Shown: positions 19,449 through 27,880 of the stretch, piece by piece
Layout of the letters: each line of letters starts with the position of its first letter
Position numbering within the stretch: position 1 is the first letter of the stretch
NCBI GenBank assembly: GCA_012800355.1
Contig: JAAZJL010000067.1
Span: forward strand, 1 to 37,731
Source of the DNA: Erysipelotrichia bacterium
GTDB taxonomy: Bacteria > Bacillota_I > Bacilli_A > Erysipelotrichales > Erysipelotrichaceae
Direction of reading: 5' to 3'
DNA length: 37,731 nt
Program-made: the position numbers and the translations under genes
The notes under the pieces: model-generated
Told to the model about the DNA's origin: nothing
What the model saw: the letters and a program-made list of their open reading frames with translations, nothing else
Database searches by the model: none

Positions 19449-21202
19449 TATCTTTCCTTTTTAAAAAATTCATACACTGCTTGACCACTCTTTCTTCCAA
19501 TAACTTCAGATAATTGATCAAGACTTGCTTCCTTAATCTTATTGACTGTTTTAAAGTGAGACAATAATTTCTGTTTTCTTTTAAGACCAATATTTTCAAT
19601 TTCATCTAGTATTGATTCCTTAAATTTCTTCTCTCTTAAACGTTTATGATAAGAAATCGCAAAACGGTGAACTTCATCTTGCATATTAATCAATAAATAG
19701 AATAATTCACTTTCCCTGTCGATATCATATGCTTCAAATCTATCATTAATTAATGTAGATGTTTGATGTTTTTCGTTTTTCGCTAAACCAAGTAAACAAA
19801 TTGAAGAAATCTCTAATGCTTCTAATATTTCTTTGGCAGCAGTAATTTGATTTTTACCTCCATCAACAATAATAATATCAGGAAAAATTGTTTTATTCTT
19901 TTTAGCATTAAATAAACGACGATAAATAATTTCTTGCATATTCGCAAAATCATTGTTTTTATTAGATACTTTATATAATCTATAATCTTTCTTTGAAGCA
20001 ATACCATCAACAAAAACTACTTGTGCTCCTACCGCTGACTTACCAGCAGTATGAGAAATATCAAATAACTCGATTCTATTTGTATTACATTGTATTAAAG
20101 CGCTTAATTGTTCTAAAGCTATTTCATTTAATGCTTCTTGTTTGTTAACAACTTCAAAGTTTTGATCTAAATTAATTTTAGCGTTTTCAATAGCTAACTC
20201 AATCAATTTTTTCTTTTCTCCTCTTTGAGGTTGAATTATCTTTGTTTCTAAAACTTCATTTAAAGCATTTAAATTCAGTCCATAAGGCAATATAAGCTCT
20301 TTTGGTACACGATTTAATTGATAGTATTGAACTATATATGATATAAAAGTCTCTTCTACATCGTCGTATATTGGCTTCAAAATTTGATGTTTATGTAATA
20401 ATTTGCCTTTATTATATAATAATCCAATAATTGAAACATACCCTTTATCAATATAATAGGCAAATACATCAGTGCTTTTTTCTAAATCTATTTGCATATA
20501 GTTTTCAGCAGTAACATGTTCAATTGATTCTAAAAGAGTTTGCATCTCATCAGCTTTTTCAAATAATAATTTTTCAGCAAATGCATCTCTTTTTTTTATT
20601 AACTCTTTAACTACCTTTTTGGTATTTCCATTTAAAAAAGAAGTAATTTCAGCAGTCATTTCTTCATATATTTTAGAATCTATTTCAAATTCACAAGGAC
20701 CTAGACACAATCCAATATGATAATACAAGCATACTTTACTGCCCATATTTTTACATTTTCTTAATGGATAAATCTTTTCAATTAAACTTAGTAATTCTCT
20801 AGCATAACCTACATTAGGATAAGGACCAAAATACTTAGCGTTTTTCATTCTTTTAGTATCTCTAACTAGTTTAAATGTTGGATATTTTTCGTTAGTTAAT
20901 CTTAAGTATGGATATGAACTATCATCCATAAACATTACATTGAAACGAGGTTTATGATGTTTGATTAGATTGTATTCCAAGATTAAAGCTTCTTTTTCAG
21001 AGTTAGTAACTATATAATCAAAATCAACAATGTTGTTTATTAATTTTGTTGTTTTATTATCGTGAGAACTTCCCCTAAAATAAGAATTTACTCTATTTTT
21101 AAGTTTTTTAGCTTTACCTACATATATTACTTGACCATTTTTATCTTTCATTAAATAACAACCTGGTTCCATAGGTAAAGTAAGTAATTTTTCTTTAATC
21201 AT
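19448..21202 (-). CDS. uvrC: Excinuclease ABC subunit C
   Basis: UvrC makes both incisions in nucleotide excision repair after UvrAB finds damage. The 584-aa protein has the N-terminal GIY-YIG nuclease (PGCYLMKDKNGQVIYVGKAK, about 13-32, and LKNRVNSYF) and the UVR motif contacting UvrB (about 200-235, FEKADEMQTLLESIEHV). The RNase H-like nuclease follows (ELFDISHTAGKSAVGA, VDGGKNQI), and helix-hairpin-helix repeats lie at the end (IENIGLKRKQKLLSHF). It starts 3 bp after the mutS2 stop, in the cvpA-mutS2-uvrC order. Confidence 0.96.
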   Translation of the reverse strand: MIKEKLLTLPMEPGCYLMKDKNGQVIYVGKAKKLKNRVNSYFRGSSHDNKTTKLINNIVDFDYIVTNSEKEALILEYNLIKHHKPRFNVMFMDDSSYPYLRLTNEKYPTFKLVRDTKRMKNAKYFGPYPNVGYARELLSLIEKIYPLRKCKNMGSKVCLYYHIGLCLGPCEFEIDSKIYEEMTAEITSFLNGNTKKVVKELIKKRDAFAEKLLFEKADEMQTLLESIEHVTAENYMQIDLEKSTDVFAYYIDKGYVSIIGLLYNKGKLLHKHQILKPIYDDVEETFISYIVQYYQLNRVPKELILPYGLNLNALNEVLETKIIQPQRGEKKKLIELAIENAKINLDQNFEVVNKQEALNEIALEQLSALIQCNTNRIELFDISHTAGKSAVGAQVVFVDGIASKKDYRLYKVSNKNNDFANMQEIIYRRLFNAKKNKTIFPDIIIVDGGKNQITAAKEILEALEISSICLLGLAKNEKHQTSTLINDRFEAYDIDRESELFYLLINMQDEVHRFAISYHKRLREKKFKESILDEIENIGLKRKQKLLSHFKTVNKIKEASLDQLSEVIGRKSGQAVYEFFKKER

Positions 21203-21205
21203 AAA

Positions 21206-23506
21206 CTATTCCTTAAAATAAACTATTGTAGCCCCGCTTGAACCTTCCAAAGCACTACCGTGTTCATAACGTTTTATAAATTTATTTTTCTTTAATTTTT
21301 CCCAAACTGCATTACGCAATGCCCCAGTGCCATAACCATGAATAATTCTAACAAAAGGTACATTAGCTATTAATGCTTCATCTAAATATTTATCTAATGA
21401 ATCAATTGCTTCATCTACTCTAAGACCTATCAGATTCAACTCCATTGAAAACTGTCTTGATGATTTAACACTAGTTTTAACTTCTTTAAGTTTCTTCTGT
21501 TTAGGAGCATTAGTTTTAACTACCCCAGCTAAACTGGCTCTAATTTTAATGCCTGATGAATCTATTAAGACATTTTTCCTATCCATAGAAATAACTTGAC
21601 CTTTTTGATTGGTTAATTTGACCTTAACATAATCTCCGATTTCAATTTCTCCATCCAATATTTCTTCTTCCTCTTCAATTTCAACAATTTGATTTAATTG
21701 ATGTTTTAATTTAGCTACCTCATTTATCTGATAATTTTTTTGTTGTTTAAGTTGTTTGATAATTTCTTCAGATTGAACTTTAGCATCTGTAACAATATTT
21801 AAAGCCTCGTTTTTGGCATTTTCAAGGATTTTTTCTTTTTCTAACTCTAAATTTTCTTTTACATCATTTATTAATTCTTTTTGCTGTTTAAGCGATTGTT
21901 CTTTAACTTGTAATTGTTCTTGTTTTTGTCTTACAACTTCTAATTGACTTTGCAATTTTTCAATTAGTGTATCATCAATATTAGATTGTTGTTTTTTATA
22001 TTCATAGGCTAAATTAATTATTTCATCATTGATACCAAATCTTTTGGCTGTTTCAATAGCGTTTGAAGAGCCAATTGAGTTTTCAATATACCTAAATGTT
22101 GGTTTTAAATTTTCTTGGTCAAATTCAACAGATGAAAGCATTATATTTTCATGACTTTTTGCATATGCTTTTAATTTAGAAAAATGAGTAGTCGCTACTA
22201 CATAAATATTTTTTCTTCTAAAATATTCTAGTACTGCACTAGCGAAAGCTTGGCCTTCATTTGGGTCGGTTGAACCACCTAATTCATCTAATATTACTAA
22301 ACTCTTTGGCGTAGCCTTTTCGCAAATTTTAGAAATATTACTTATATGTGATGAAAATGTTGATAAATCAGCATTAATTGATTGACCATCTCCAATATCA
22401 TAAAAAATATTGTCAAAAATAGGAATCTTAGCTTCTTTTGCTGGAAGGGGAAGTGCTGATAAAAACAACAATGAAAATAATCCTATTACTTTTAATGACA
22501 CAGTTTTTCCACCAGTATTAGGTCCAGTGATTAATACTGTTTTTACTGGACTTATTATTCTATAATCATTAGCAACTACCTTTTTTGGGTCAATTAATGG
22601 GTGTCTGGCTTTTATTAAAATTAAATCTTTTGCTGAAATTTCACCAACTGTGCCATCTACCTCTTTTGCCCATTGCGCTTTAGCAAATAAAGCATCTAGC
22701 AAACCTAAAGTATTTACATTTGCTAAATAACCATCTCCATCATTTTTTATTAATTGAGAAAGTTCAAATAATATTCTAGCTATTTCTTGTTTTTCTTCTT
22801 CAATCAATTGCAATAGCTGATTATTTAGCCCTATAAAAGCATTCGGCTCAATATAAGTTGCTCCACCAGATGAAGATGATCCATACTGTAAACCTTCAAT
22901 AGTATTTTTATATGAATTTTTTACCAATATTACACTTCTACCATTTCTATAAGCAACTATATTGTCTTGTAACATCGATTGATTCTTACTGATATATTCA
23001 TTCAATTTACTAGCAATAGTCTTCTGCAAACTCTTAGTTTTTCTTCTAATAGATGATAGATTACTAGAAGCATTATCATATATATCTCCTGAATATGAAA
23101 TACATTTATTAATCGTTGTTGCAGTAGTTTCAAAAGCAGTTAAAGAATCTACAAGTTCCTTAACTAAATCTTTTTGACAATCACAACCAGAAATATACTT
23201 GCTTATTTGATTAATTCCATAAGCTTGTGAAGCTATTCTGGTTAAATCTAGTGGACTTAAAGTAACATCTTTCATCGCTAAAGAAACTTCATGAGATACA
23301 TCATATATCCCAGCAAAAGGCATAGTACCATAAGAAATTACCATGCCTATTGCTTGTTTTAGTCTTCCATTTTCTCTTTCAACCACTAACTTATTAAAAC
23401 TTGGTTGTGTATTTTCAATAATCTGATGGCCTAAAGAGAAAGAAGTATATTTTGTTATTAATTGTTTTACTTCATCAAACTGTAAACCATCATATTTTTC
23501 GTTCAT
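21206..23506 (-). CDS. mutS2: Endonuclease MutS2 with C-terminal Smr domain
   Basis: The 766-aa protein lacks the mismatch-binding N-terminal domain of MutS and starts directly with the core. It has Walker A TGPNTGGKTVSLK (near 330), Walker B VILDELGGSTDPNEG, and a long coiled coil (about 510-620). A C-terminal Smr nuclease domain follows (about 690-766: LNLIGLRVDEAIDSLDKYL, IIHGYGTGALR). Known homologues suppress homologous recombination and in Bacillus rescue collided ribosomes. The ATG is one base after the cvpA stop with GGAGAG inside cvpA. In Bacillus polX lies between cvpA and mutS2; it is absent here. Confidence 0.95.
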   Translation of the reverse strand: MNEKYDGLQFDEVKQLITKYTSFSLGHQIIENTQPSFNKLVVERENGRLKQAIGMVISYGTMPFAGIYDVSHEVSLAMKDVTLSPLDLTRIASQAYGINQISKYISGCDCQKDLVKELVDSLTAFETTATTINKCISYSGDIYDNASSNLSSIRRKTKSLQKTIASKLNEYISKNQSMLQDNIVAYRNGRSVILVKNSYKNTIEGLQYGSSSSGGATYIEPNAFIGLNNQLLQLIEEEKQEIARILFELSQLIKNDGDGYLANVNTLGLLDALFAKAQWAKEVDGTVGEISAKDLILIKARHPLIDPKKVVANDYRIISPVKTVLITGPNTGGKTVSLKVIGLFSLLFLSALPLPAKEAKIPIFDNIFYDIGDGQSINADLSTFSSHISNISKICEKATPKSLVILDELGGSTDPNEGQAFASAVLEYFRRKNIYVVATTHFSKLKAYAKSHENIMLSSVEFDQENLKPTFRYIENSIGSSNAIETAKRFGINDEIINLAYEYKKQQSNIDDTLIEKLQSQLEVVRQKQEQLQVKEQSLKQQKELINDVKENLELEKEKILENAKNEALNIVTDAKVQSEEIIKQLKQQKNYQINEVAKLKHQLNQIVEIEEEEEILDGEIEIGDYVKVKLTNQKGQVISMDRKNVLIDSSGIKIRASLAGVVKTNAPKQKKLKEVKTSVKSSRQFSMELNLIGLRVDEAIDSLDKYLDEALIANVPFVRIIHGYGTGALRNAVWEKLKKNKFIKRYEHGSALEGSSGATIVYFKE

Positions 23507-23507
23507 T

Positions 23508-24221
23508 TTACTCTCCTGGATTGATTATTTTATTTAATTTTTCGACATCGATGCCATAATTAATTAAAAATTCATAAATATCTTCACTTGAAATCGAAGA
23601 ACTTTCTAACCATTCAATAATACTTTTAATGTCTTCTACATCCAAAGATAATGGATCAGAAATCATTTTTTGAATTGCGACATTTTCTTTAAATGATTTA
23701 GATAAGATATTTGTCACTTTTTCGGTTATTTTATTTGTGTATTTTAAAACAGATTTGTCAATTATGTCTTTTCCATTTGTAAAAATTGCTGTATTAAGTA
23801 GAAATGTTATTAAAATTACTACAATAAAAGATGGTATTAAGGCAAATAAAGCGCCTAATATACTATTGAATTGTTTTATTATTGGAAATTCTAAAACTAC
23901 CTTAAATAACGGTTTAATAATAGCGATTAACACCACACCAACTAAGAAAATAATTAGAAACCAAACTAAAATATTTATTTTTTCATAAAATACATCAGCT
24001 AATTGCGTGTCTTGAAATGGTGCAAATTTTTTTGGAAATACTTTAATTAAATCCGAAAAACCTGGGGCTAAAATCCAACTTAATAAGATGACAGCTAAAA
24101 TTCCAATAGTTTTAATAATTTGCCATAAAAAACCTCTTATATATCCAATAATCATTGATATAACTAAGAATGCAATTACACCAATATTTATAAATAATAC
24201 ACTGTTACTTGATAATGTCAT
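23508..24221 (-). CDS. CvpA family membrane protein
   Basis: The 237-aa protein has four hydrophobic segments in the N-terminal 170 residues, with the CvpA-like stretch IGYIRGFLWQIIKTIGILAVILLSWILAPGFSDLI and a later GALFALIPSFIVVILITFLL. The C-terminal 70 residues are soluble and acidic. CvpA was named for colicin V secretion; its role in Firmicutes is unclear. The track's start is a GTG that is part of the ribosome site AAGGAGTG; ATG at 24219-24221 has correct spacing. First gene of the mutS2-uvrC unit and divergent from rnhC, as in Bacillus, though zapA is missing. Confidence 0.85.
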   Translation of the reverse strand: MTLSSNSVLFINIGVIAFLVISMIIGYIRGFLWQIIKTIGILAVILLSWILAPGFSDLIKVFPKKFAPFQDTQLADVFYEKINILVWFLIIFLVGVVLIAIIKPLFKVVLEFPIIKQFNSILGALFALIPSFIVVILITFLLNTAIFTNGKDIIDKSVLKYTNKITEKVTNILSKSFKENVAIQKMISDPLSLDVEDIKSIIEWLESSSISSEDIYEFLINYGIDVEKLNKIINPGE

Positions 24222-24243
24222 AAATATCACTCCTTGTTGTTAA

Positions 24244-24252
24244 ATTATAACA
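24244..24252 (-). promoter_or_regulatory. Extended -10 promoter of cvpA-mutS2-uvrC
   Basis: Minus-strand TGtTATAAT, with TTTTCA as a weak -35 17 bp upstream. It lies about 23 bp before the cvpA ATG. Confidence 0.6.
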
Positions 24253-24265
24253 CAGTAGTAATAAT

Positions 24266-24294
24266 TTGAAAATTGAACTTTTTCATATTATTAT
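24266..24294 (+). promoter_or_regulatory. Promoter of rnhC, predicting a leaderless transcript
   Basis: TTGAAA (24266-24271), 17-bp spacer, TATTAT (24289-24294). Only six bases separate the -10 from the ATG, so the expected start is the A of the ATG. No Shine-Dalgarno precedes the gene. Confidence 0.55.
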
Positions 24295-24300
24295 ATTGCT

Positions 24301-25143
24301 ATGAAGACTTATACTTTTAATGCTGATGAAAAACTTATTAATGAAATAACTTCTTACTTCCATAAAGAAGATTTTTGTGAAGTTGGAGATTATATGCTTT
24401 ATAAAATCAGCAGAAAAAACCTCTCGATAATAATTTACACATCAAATAAAGTGGTCATTCAAGGTAAAGATGCTGACATTTATTTTGAAATGTTCAAACC
24501 TATCGATAATATAATTCTACCTCAAGCTGGAAGTGATGAGGTTGGTACTGGTGATTTTTTCGGTCCTATTTGTGTTTGTGCAGCTTTTATTGATGAGCAA
24601 ACTTTTGATAAAATTTATGACTTAAATCTAACTGATTCAAAGCAACTAAATGATGAATATATTCTTAAAGTTGCTCCAACACTTATTAAAAAAGTTAAGC
24701 ATTCTCTTTTAATCTTAGATAATGAAAAATACAATCAAGTGATTAAAGAAAATAATATGAATGTAATAAAAGCTAAACTACATAATCAAGCTTATATCAA
24801 CTTACAAAAAAAGATAAAAAAACTACCAGAATTAATAATTATCGATGATTTTTGTGGTGAAGATAAATACTATCAATACTTAAAAGGTGAAAAATCAATA
24901 AAAAATATTACTTTTGAAACTAAAGCGGAAAGTAAATACCTATCGGTTGCTATTGCCTCTATGATTTCTAGATATGCTTTTTTAACTAAAATGAGTGAAT
25001 TATCAAGTAAATATAGGATGACTTTTCCTAAAGGGGCAAGTAACTTAGTAGATGAGTTTACCAAAACTTTTGTTGAAAAATATGGTACTGATGAATTGAA
25101 AAAAGTCGCTAAAATAAACTTTAAAAATGCTAAAAGAATTTAA
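24301..25143 (+). CDS. rnhC: Ribonuclease HIII
   Basis: RNase HIII cleaves the RNA strand of RNA-DNA hybrids. The 280-aa protein has the N-terminal TBP-like substrate domain (about 1-70) and then the catalytic RNase H fold, with AGSDEVGTGDFFGP (about 76-89) carrying the first acidic pair. LTDSKQL and IIDDFCGED contribute further conserved residues, and SKYLSVAIASMISRYAFL is typical of type 2 RNases H. Length and N-terminus match the family, so ATG 24301 is the right start although it has no ribosome site. It is divergent from cvpA and shares its last bases with trmK on the other strand. Confidence 0.95.
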   Translation: MKTYTFNADEKLINEITSYFHKEDFCEVGDYMLYKISRKNLSIIIYTSNKVVIQGKDADIYFEMFKPIDNIILPQAGSDEVGTGDFFGPICVCAAFIDEQTFDKIYDLNLTDSKQLNDEYILKVAPTLIKKVKHSLLILDNEKYNQVIKENNMNVIKAKLHNQAYINLQKKIKKLPELIIIDDFCGEDKYYQYLKGEKSIKNITFETKAESKYLSVAIASMISRYAFLTKMSELSSKYRMTFPKGASNLVDEFTKTFVEKYGTDELKKVAKINFKNAKRI

Positions 25144-25158
25144 TCTTCAAGCATTTTT
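25123..25158. terminator. Bidirectional terminator inside the overlapping ends of rnhC and trmK
   Basis: Outer stem AAAAATGCT (25123-25131) pairs with AGCATTTTT (25150-25158). Inner stem AAGA/TCTT encloses the loop ATTTAA, which holds both stop codons. There are seven T on the plus strand and five on the minus strand. Most of the hairpin is coding for one gene or the other. Confidence 0.7.
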
Positions 25159-25790
25159 TTCATTTTTAACACTTTCTTTTCTATTTTTAACCTGTCAGGA
25201 TGTTCATTGTTTAAGTCATTTAAAATTTTGTTTAACTTATTAATTTGTTTTTTATAACAATCGATAAATGTTTCAGACTTTTCTTTTAACAGATATGGTC
25301 CAAACATTATTTGTTCTTCATTAAGCTTCATCTTACCGTTTTCAATAACTAATATTTCATAATATTTATATTCATAAATCATTCTTTCAGCAACTATTTT
25401 GAAATCATTATCAGATAACCATTTTCTTAATAAAGAAACATTTTGATTTACTTGAATTATAATCTGTTTGCAGTTTTTAAAATAATCCAATGAGTCTAAA
25501 ATAATATTTTTAACTGTTAAATATCCCATCCCCGCTAAAACAGCAACATCAGTCTGAATATTGACTTCTTTTAGTCCATCAGATAAAACAAAAAGGATAT
25601 TATTATAATTTTCCAAATTTTTTCTAGCATTGTTTAATGGACCTTCTTTATTATCACTACAAATTATTAAATTTTTATTACCGTTTTCTCTAGCTAAAAG
25701 AGCTAAATATCCATGATCACAACCAATATCAACAAAGGAGTATTCTTTTTTTATTAATTTAGCAATTTCTCTAATTCTCTTACTTATCAT
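25140..25790 (-). CDS. trmK: tRNA (adenine-22-N1)-methyltransferase TrmK
   Basis: TrmK methylates N1 of A22 in tRNAs using S-adenosylmethionine. The 216-aa protein has the SAM site VDIGCDHGYLALLAR (about 20-34), an acidic CSDNKEGPLNNAR strand, the AVLAGMGYLTVK motif typical of TrmK, and a C-terminal coiled coil (about 165-216). The gene follows rpoD in Firmicutes, as here, but with a second sigma gene in between. Its start overlaps the end of that sigma gene by 11 bp, so the two are coupled. The Nif3/YqfO gene that often follows trmK is not present. Confidence 0.92.
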   Translation of the reverse strand: MISKRIREIAKLIKKEYSFVDIGCDHGYLALLARENGNKNLIICSDNKEGPLNNARKNLENYNNILFVLSDGLKEVNIQTDVAVLAGMGYLTVKNIILDSLDYFKNCKQIIIQVNQNVSLLRKWLSDNDFKIVAERMIYEYKYYEILVIENGKMKLNEEQIMFGPYLLKEKSETFIDCYKKQINKLNKILNDLNNEHPDRLKIEKKVLKMKKMLED

Positions 25791-26649
25791 AATCTTCCTT
25801 TAACATTTCTCTAATTTCCTTTAGTGATTTGTCATACCTTTTCTTTACTGCTTGTTTACTAATACCTAGCATCTTACCTATTTGCTCAAAAGTATGTTCA
25901 ACACCATCTTCTATTCCTAAATATTTTTTTAATATAAATTGATTTCTTTCATCTTTCAATTCTTTAATAATATCATTGGCTATATTGATATGAATTGATT
26001 TATATCTACTATCGTAGTAATAATCAATAACACTGAGTTTTTCTTCTTCACTGCCATATTGTTCAAGAGGAATAAAAGTTAAATCTCTTTTTTTAATTTC
26101 TCTTATTTTATCCAAAGAATAACCTGTATGTTTTGATAGCTCTTGATCTGATATAGCTCTTTGATATTTATTTTCTAATTTGGATATTTTTTTATTTAAT
26201 TTATTAAGTTCTTTGTAATCATCTCTAGATAATTTAATCAATTTATAATTCTGGAAAAATTCAACAATATACTTTTTAATACTATAAGAAGCATAGGTCG
26301 AAAACCTAAATCCTTTTTTATAATCAAAGGTTTTTAAGGCTTTCATTAATCCATAACTTCCCTGCTGAAATAATTCTTCTAGTAAAAATGGATCATTGGT
26401 ATAATTTCTGGCAATAAAGTAAACATATTTTAAGTTATGTAATACAATTTTTTCAACAACTGATTTATCGCCATTATTTAGTTTTTCAAATAATTTTTGT
26501 TCTTCTTTTTTTTCTAAACTAACGACATTTGTAAAGAACTTGCAATTATAATAATTATTTTCTTCAATAGTAAAATTATCATCTAAATCATTTTTAAGAT
26601 AATCATTTGTGTTTATAGTATTTAATGACTTTGTTTTTAAATTGCTCAT
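25780..26649 (-). CDS. Second sigma-70 family sigma factor, divergent paralogue of RpoD
   Basis: The 289-aa protein has region 2 (about 60-140: LHNLKYVYFIARNYTNDPFLLEELFQQGSYGLMKALKTFDYKKGFRFSTYA), a region 3-like middle (EQELSKHTGYSLDKIREI pattern, about 165-185) and a region 4 helix-turn-helix (about 240-285: EQIGKMLGISKQAVKKRYDKSLKEI). It lacks region 1.1 and the acidic insert. After FSTYA, where RpoD has the -10-reading [12 protein letters not shown], this protein has SYSIKKYIVEFF, so its promoter preference should differ. Its regulon is unknown. It sits between rpoD and trmK with its own apparent promoter, no Shine-Dalgarno, and an 11-bp overlap with trmK. It is not an ECF factor and shows none of the neighbours of sporulation sigma factors. 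Confidence 0.82.
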   Translation of the reverse strand: MSNLKTKSLNTINTNDYLKNDLDDNFTIEENNYYNCKFFTNVVSLEKKEEQKLFEKLNNGDKSVVEKIVLHNLKYVYFIARNYTNDPFLLEELFQQGSYGLMKALKTFDYKKGFRFSTYASYSIKKYIVEFFQNYKLIKLSRDDYKELNKLNKKISKLENKYQRAISDQELSKHTGYSLDKIREIKKRDLTFIPLEQYGSEEEKLSVIDYYYDSRYKSIHINIANDIIKELKDERNQFILKKYLGIEDGVEHTFEQIGKMLGISKQAVKKRYDKSLKEIREMLKEDYDK

Positions 26650-26655
26650 AGTGAT

Positions 26656-26664
26656 ATTTTAACA
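26656..26664 (-). promoter_or_regulatory. Extended -10 promoter of the second sigma gene, predicting a leaderless transcript
   Basis: Minus-strand TGtTAAAAT ends six bases before the ATG (ATCACT-ATG). No -35 match and no ribosome site are visible. It abuts the terminator of rpoD. Confidence 0.5.
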
Positions 26665-26665
26665 T

Positions 26666-26699
26666 AAAAAGTATACTGAATATCTTCAATATACTTTTT
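26666..26699. terminator. Terminator after rpoD
   Basis: The 10-bp stem AAAAAGTATA/TATACTTTTT is extended by a 4-bp TGAA/TTCA inner stem and a 4-nt loop, with a T run on the minus strand 3' side. It isolates the rpoD operon from the second sigma gene. Confidence 0.75.
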
Positions 26700-26715
26700 T
26701 CTATAATTAATTATT

Positions 26716-27876
26716 CTATATTTTATCAACAAAATCTTTTAAACGATTACTTTTAGATCTAGATCTTAGTTTTCGAATAGCCTTAGCTTCAATTTGTCTA
26801 ATTCTTTCACGAGTAACATTAAATTCTTTTCCTACTTCTTCTAACGTTCTTGTTTTACCATCAATTAATCCAAATCTTAATTCTAAAACATTTTTTTCTC
26901 TATCAGTTAAGGTTGATAAAACTGCATTAATCTCATCTTTTAGTAGTTCTCTACTTGCAAACTCTTCTGGTGAAATTGCTTGCTTATCTTCGATAAAGTC
27001 ACCTAGATGGGAATCATCTTCTTCACCAATAGGTGATTCTAGTGAAACAGGTTCTAGAGCAATTCTTTGAATCTCTCTAACTCTATCAGCAGTCATATTA
27101 TTTCCCATCTTTTCAGCGATTTCCTCAGCAGTAGCTTCTCTACCCAATTCCTGAACTAACTGTCTAGAAATTCTTGTTAATTTGTTGATTGTTTCAACCA
27201 TATGAACTGGGATTCTAATTGTTCTAGCTTGATCAGCAATAGCTCTTGTAATTGCTTGTCTTATCCACCAAGTAGCATAAGTAGAAAACTTAAATCCTTT
27301 AGTATGATCAAATTTTTCAACTGCTTTAACTAATCCTAAGTTTCCTTCTTGAATTAAATCTAAAAACAATAGTCCTCTACCAACATATTTTTTGGCAATT
27401 GCTACAACTAAGCGTAAATTTGCAGTAATGAGCTCATCTTTTGCGACTTCATCACCTTCCTTAATTCTGGCAGCAATCTCTCTTTCTTCATGAGCTTTTA
27501 AAAGAGGAACTACTCCTATTTCCTTTAAATACATCTTTACAGGATCATTAGTTTTAATAGACGAAATATCTGCATAAACACGATAAAGTTCTTTTTCATT
27601 ATCTTCATCATCCTCTTCATCTTCGTCCAAATCAAGATTTTCAATATCTTCTTCATCAATATCTTCTTCATCAGATAAAAGAATATCATCATCGTCAAGC
27701 TCATCATCTAAAATTACACCATTATCTTTAGTCCATTGTAAAAAATCATCGATTTCATCTTCTGTTAAATTAAGGTGCTCAATTTCTTTTAAAACCTCAT
27801 CTTGAGTAATATCTTCTTCATCACTAGTCTTTTTTAGTAACTCATTTTTAATTGTTTCTAAATCTTTTTTCGCCAT
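26716..27876 (-). CDS. rpoD: Primary RNA polymerase sigma factor RpoD/SigA
   Basis: This is the housekeeping sigma factor. The 386-aa protein has a short N-terminal region 1.1 with a very acidic stretch (about 55-95), then region 1.2 ([13 protein letters not shown]). Region 2 shows [23 protein letters not shown] and [21 protein letters not shown], region 3 follows, and region 4 ends [21 protein letters not shown]. These residues match the group 1 sigma consensus. AGGAGGT precedes the ATG, 4 bp after the dnaG stop. It ends in a strong terminator. Confidence 0.97.
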   Translation of the reverse strand: MAKKDLETIKNELLKKTSDEEDITQDEVLKEIEHLNLTEDEIDDFLQWTKDNGVILDDELDDDDILLSDEEDIDEEDIENLDLDEDEEDDEDNEKELYRVYADISSIKTNDPVKMYLKEIGVVPLLKAHEEREIAARIKEGDEVAKDELITANLRLVVAIAKKYVGRGLLFLDLIQEGNLGLVKAVEKFDHTKGFKFSTYATWWIRQAITRAIADQARTIRIPVHMVETINKLTRISRQLVQELGREATAEEIAEKMGNNMTADRVREIQRIALEPVSLESPIGEEDDSHLGDFIEDKQAISPEEFASRELLKDEINAVLSTLTDREKNVLELRFGLIDGKTRTLEEVGKEFNVTRERIRQIEAKAIRKLRSRSKSNRLKDFVDKI

Positions 27877-27880
27877 AAAA

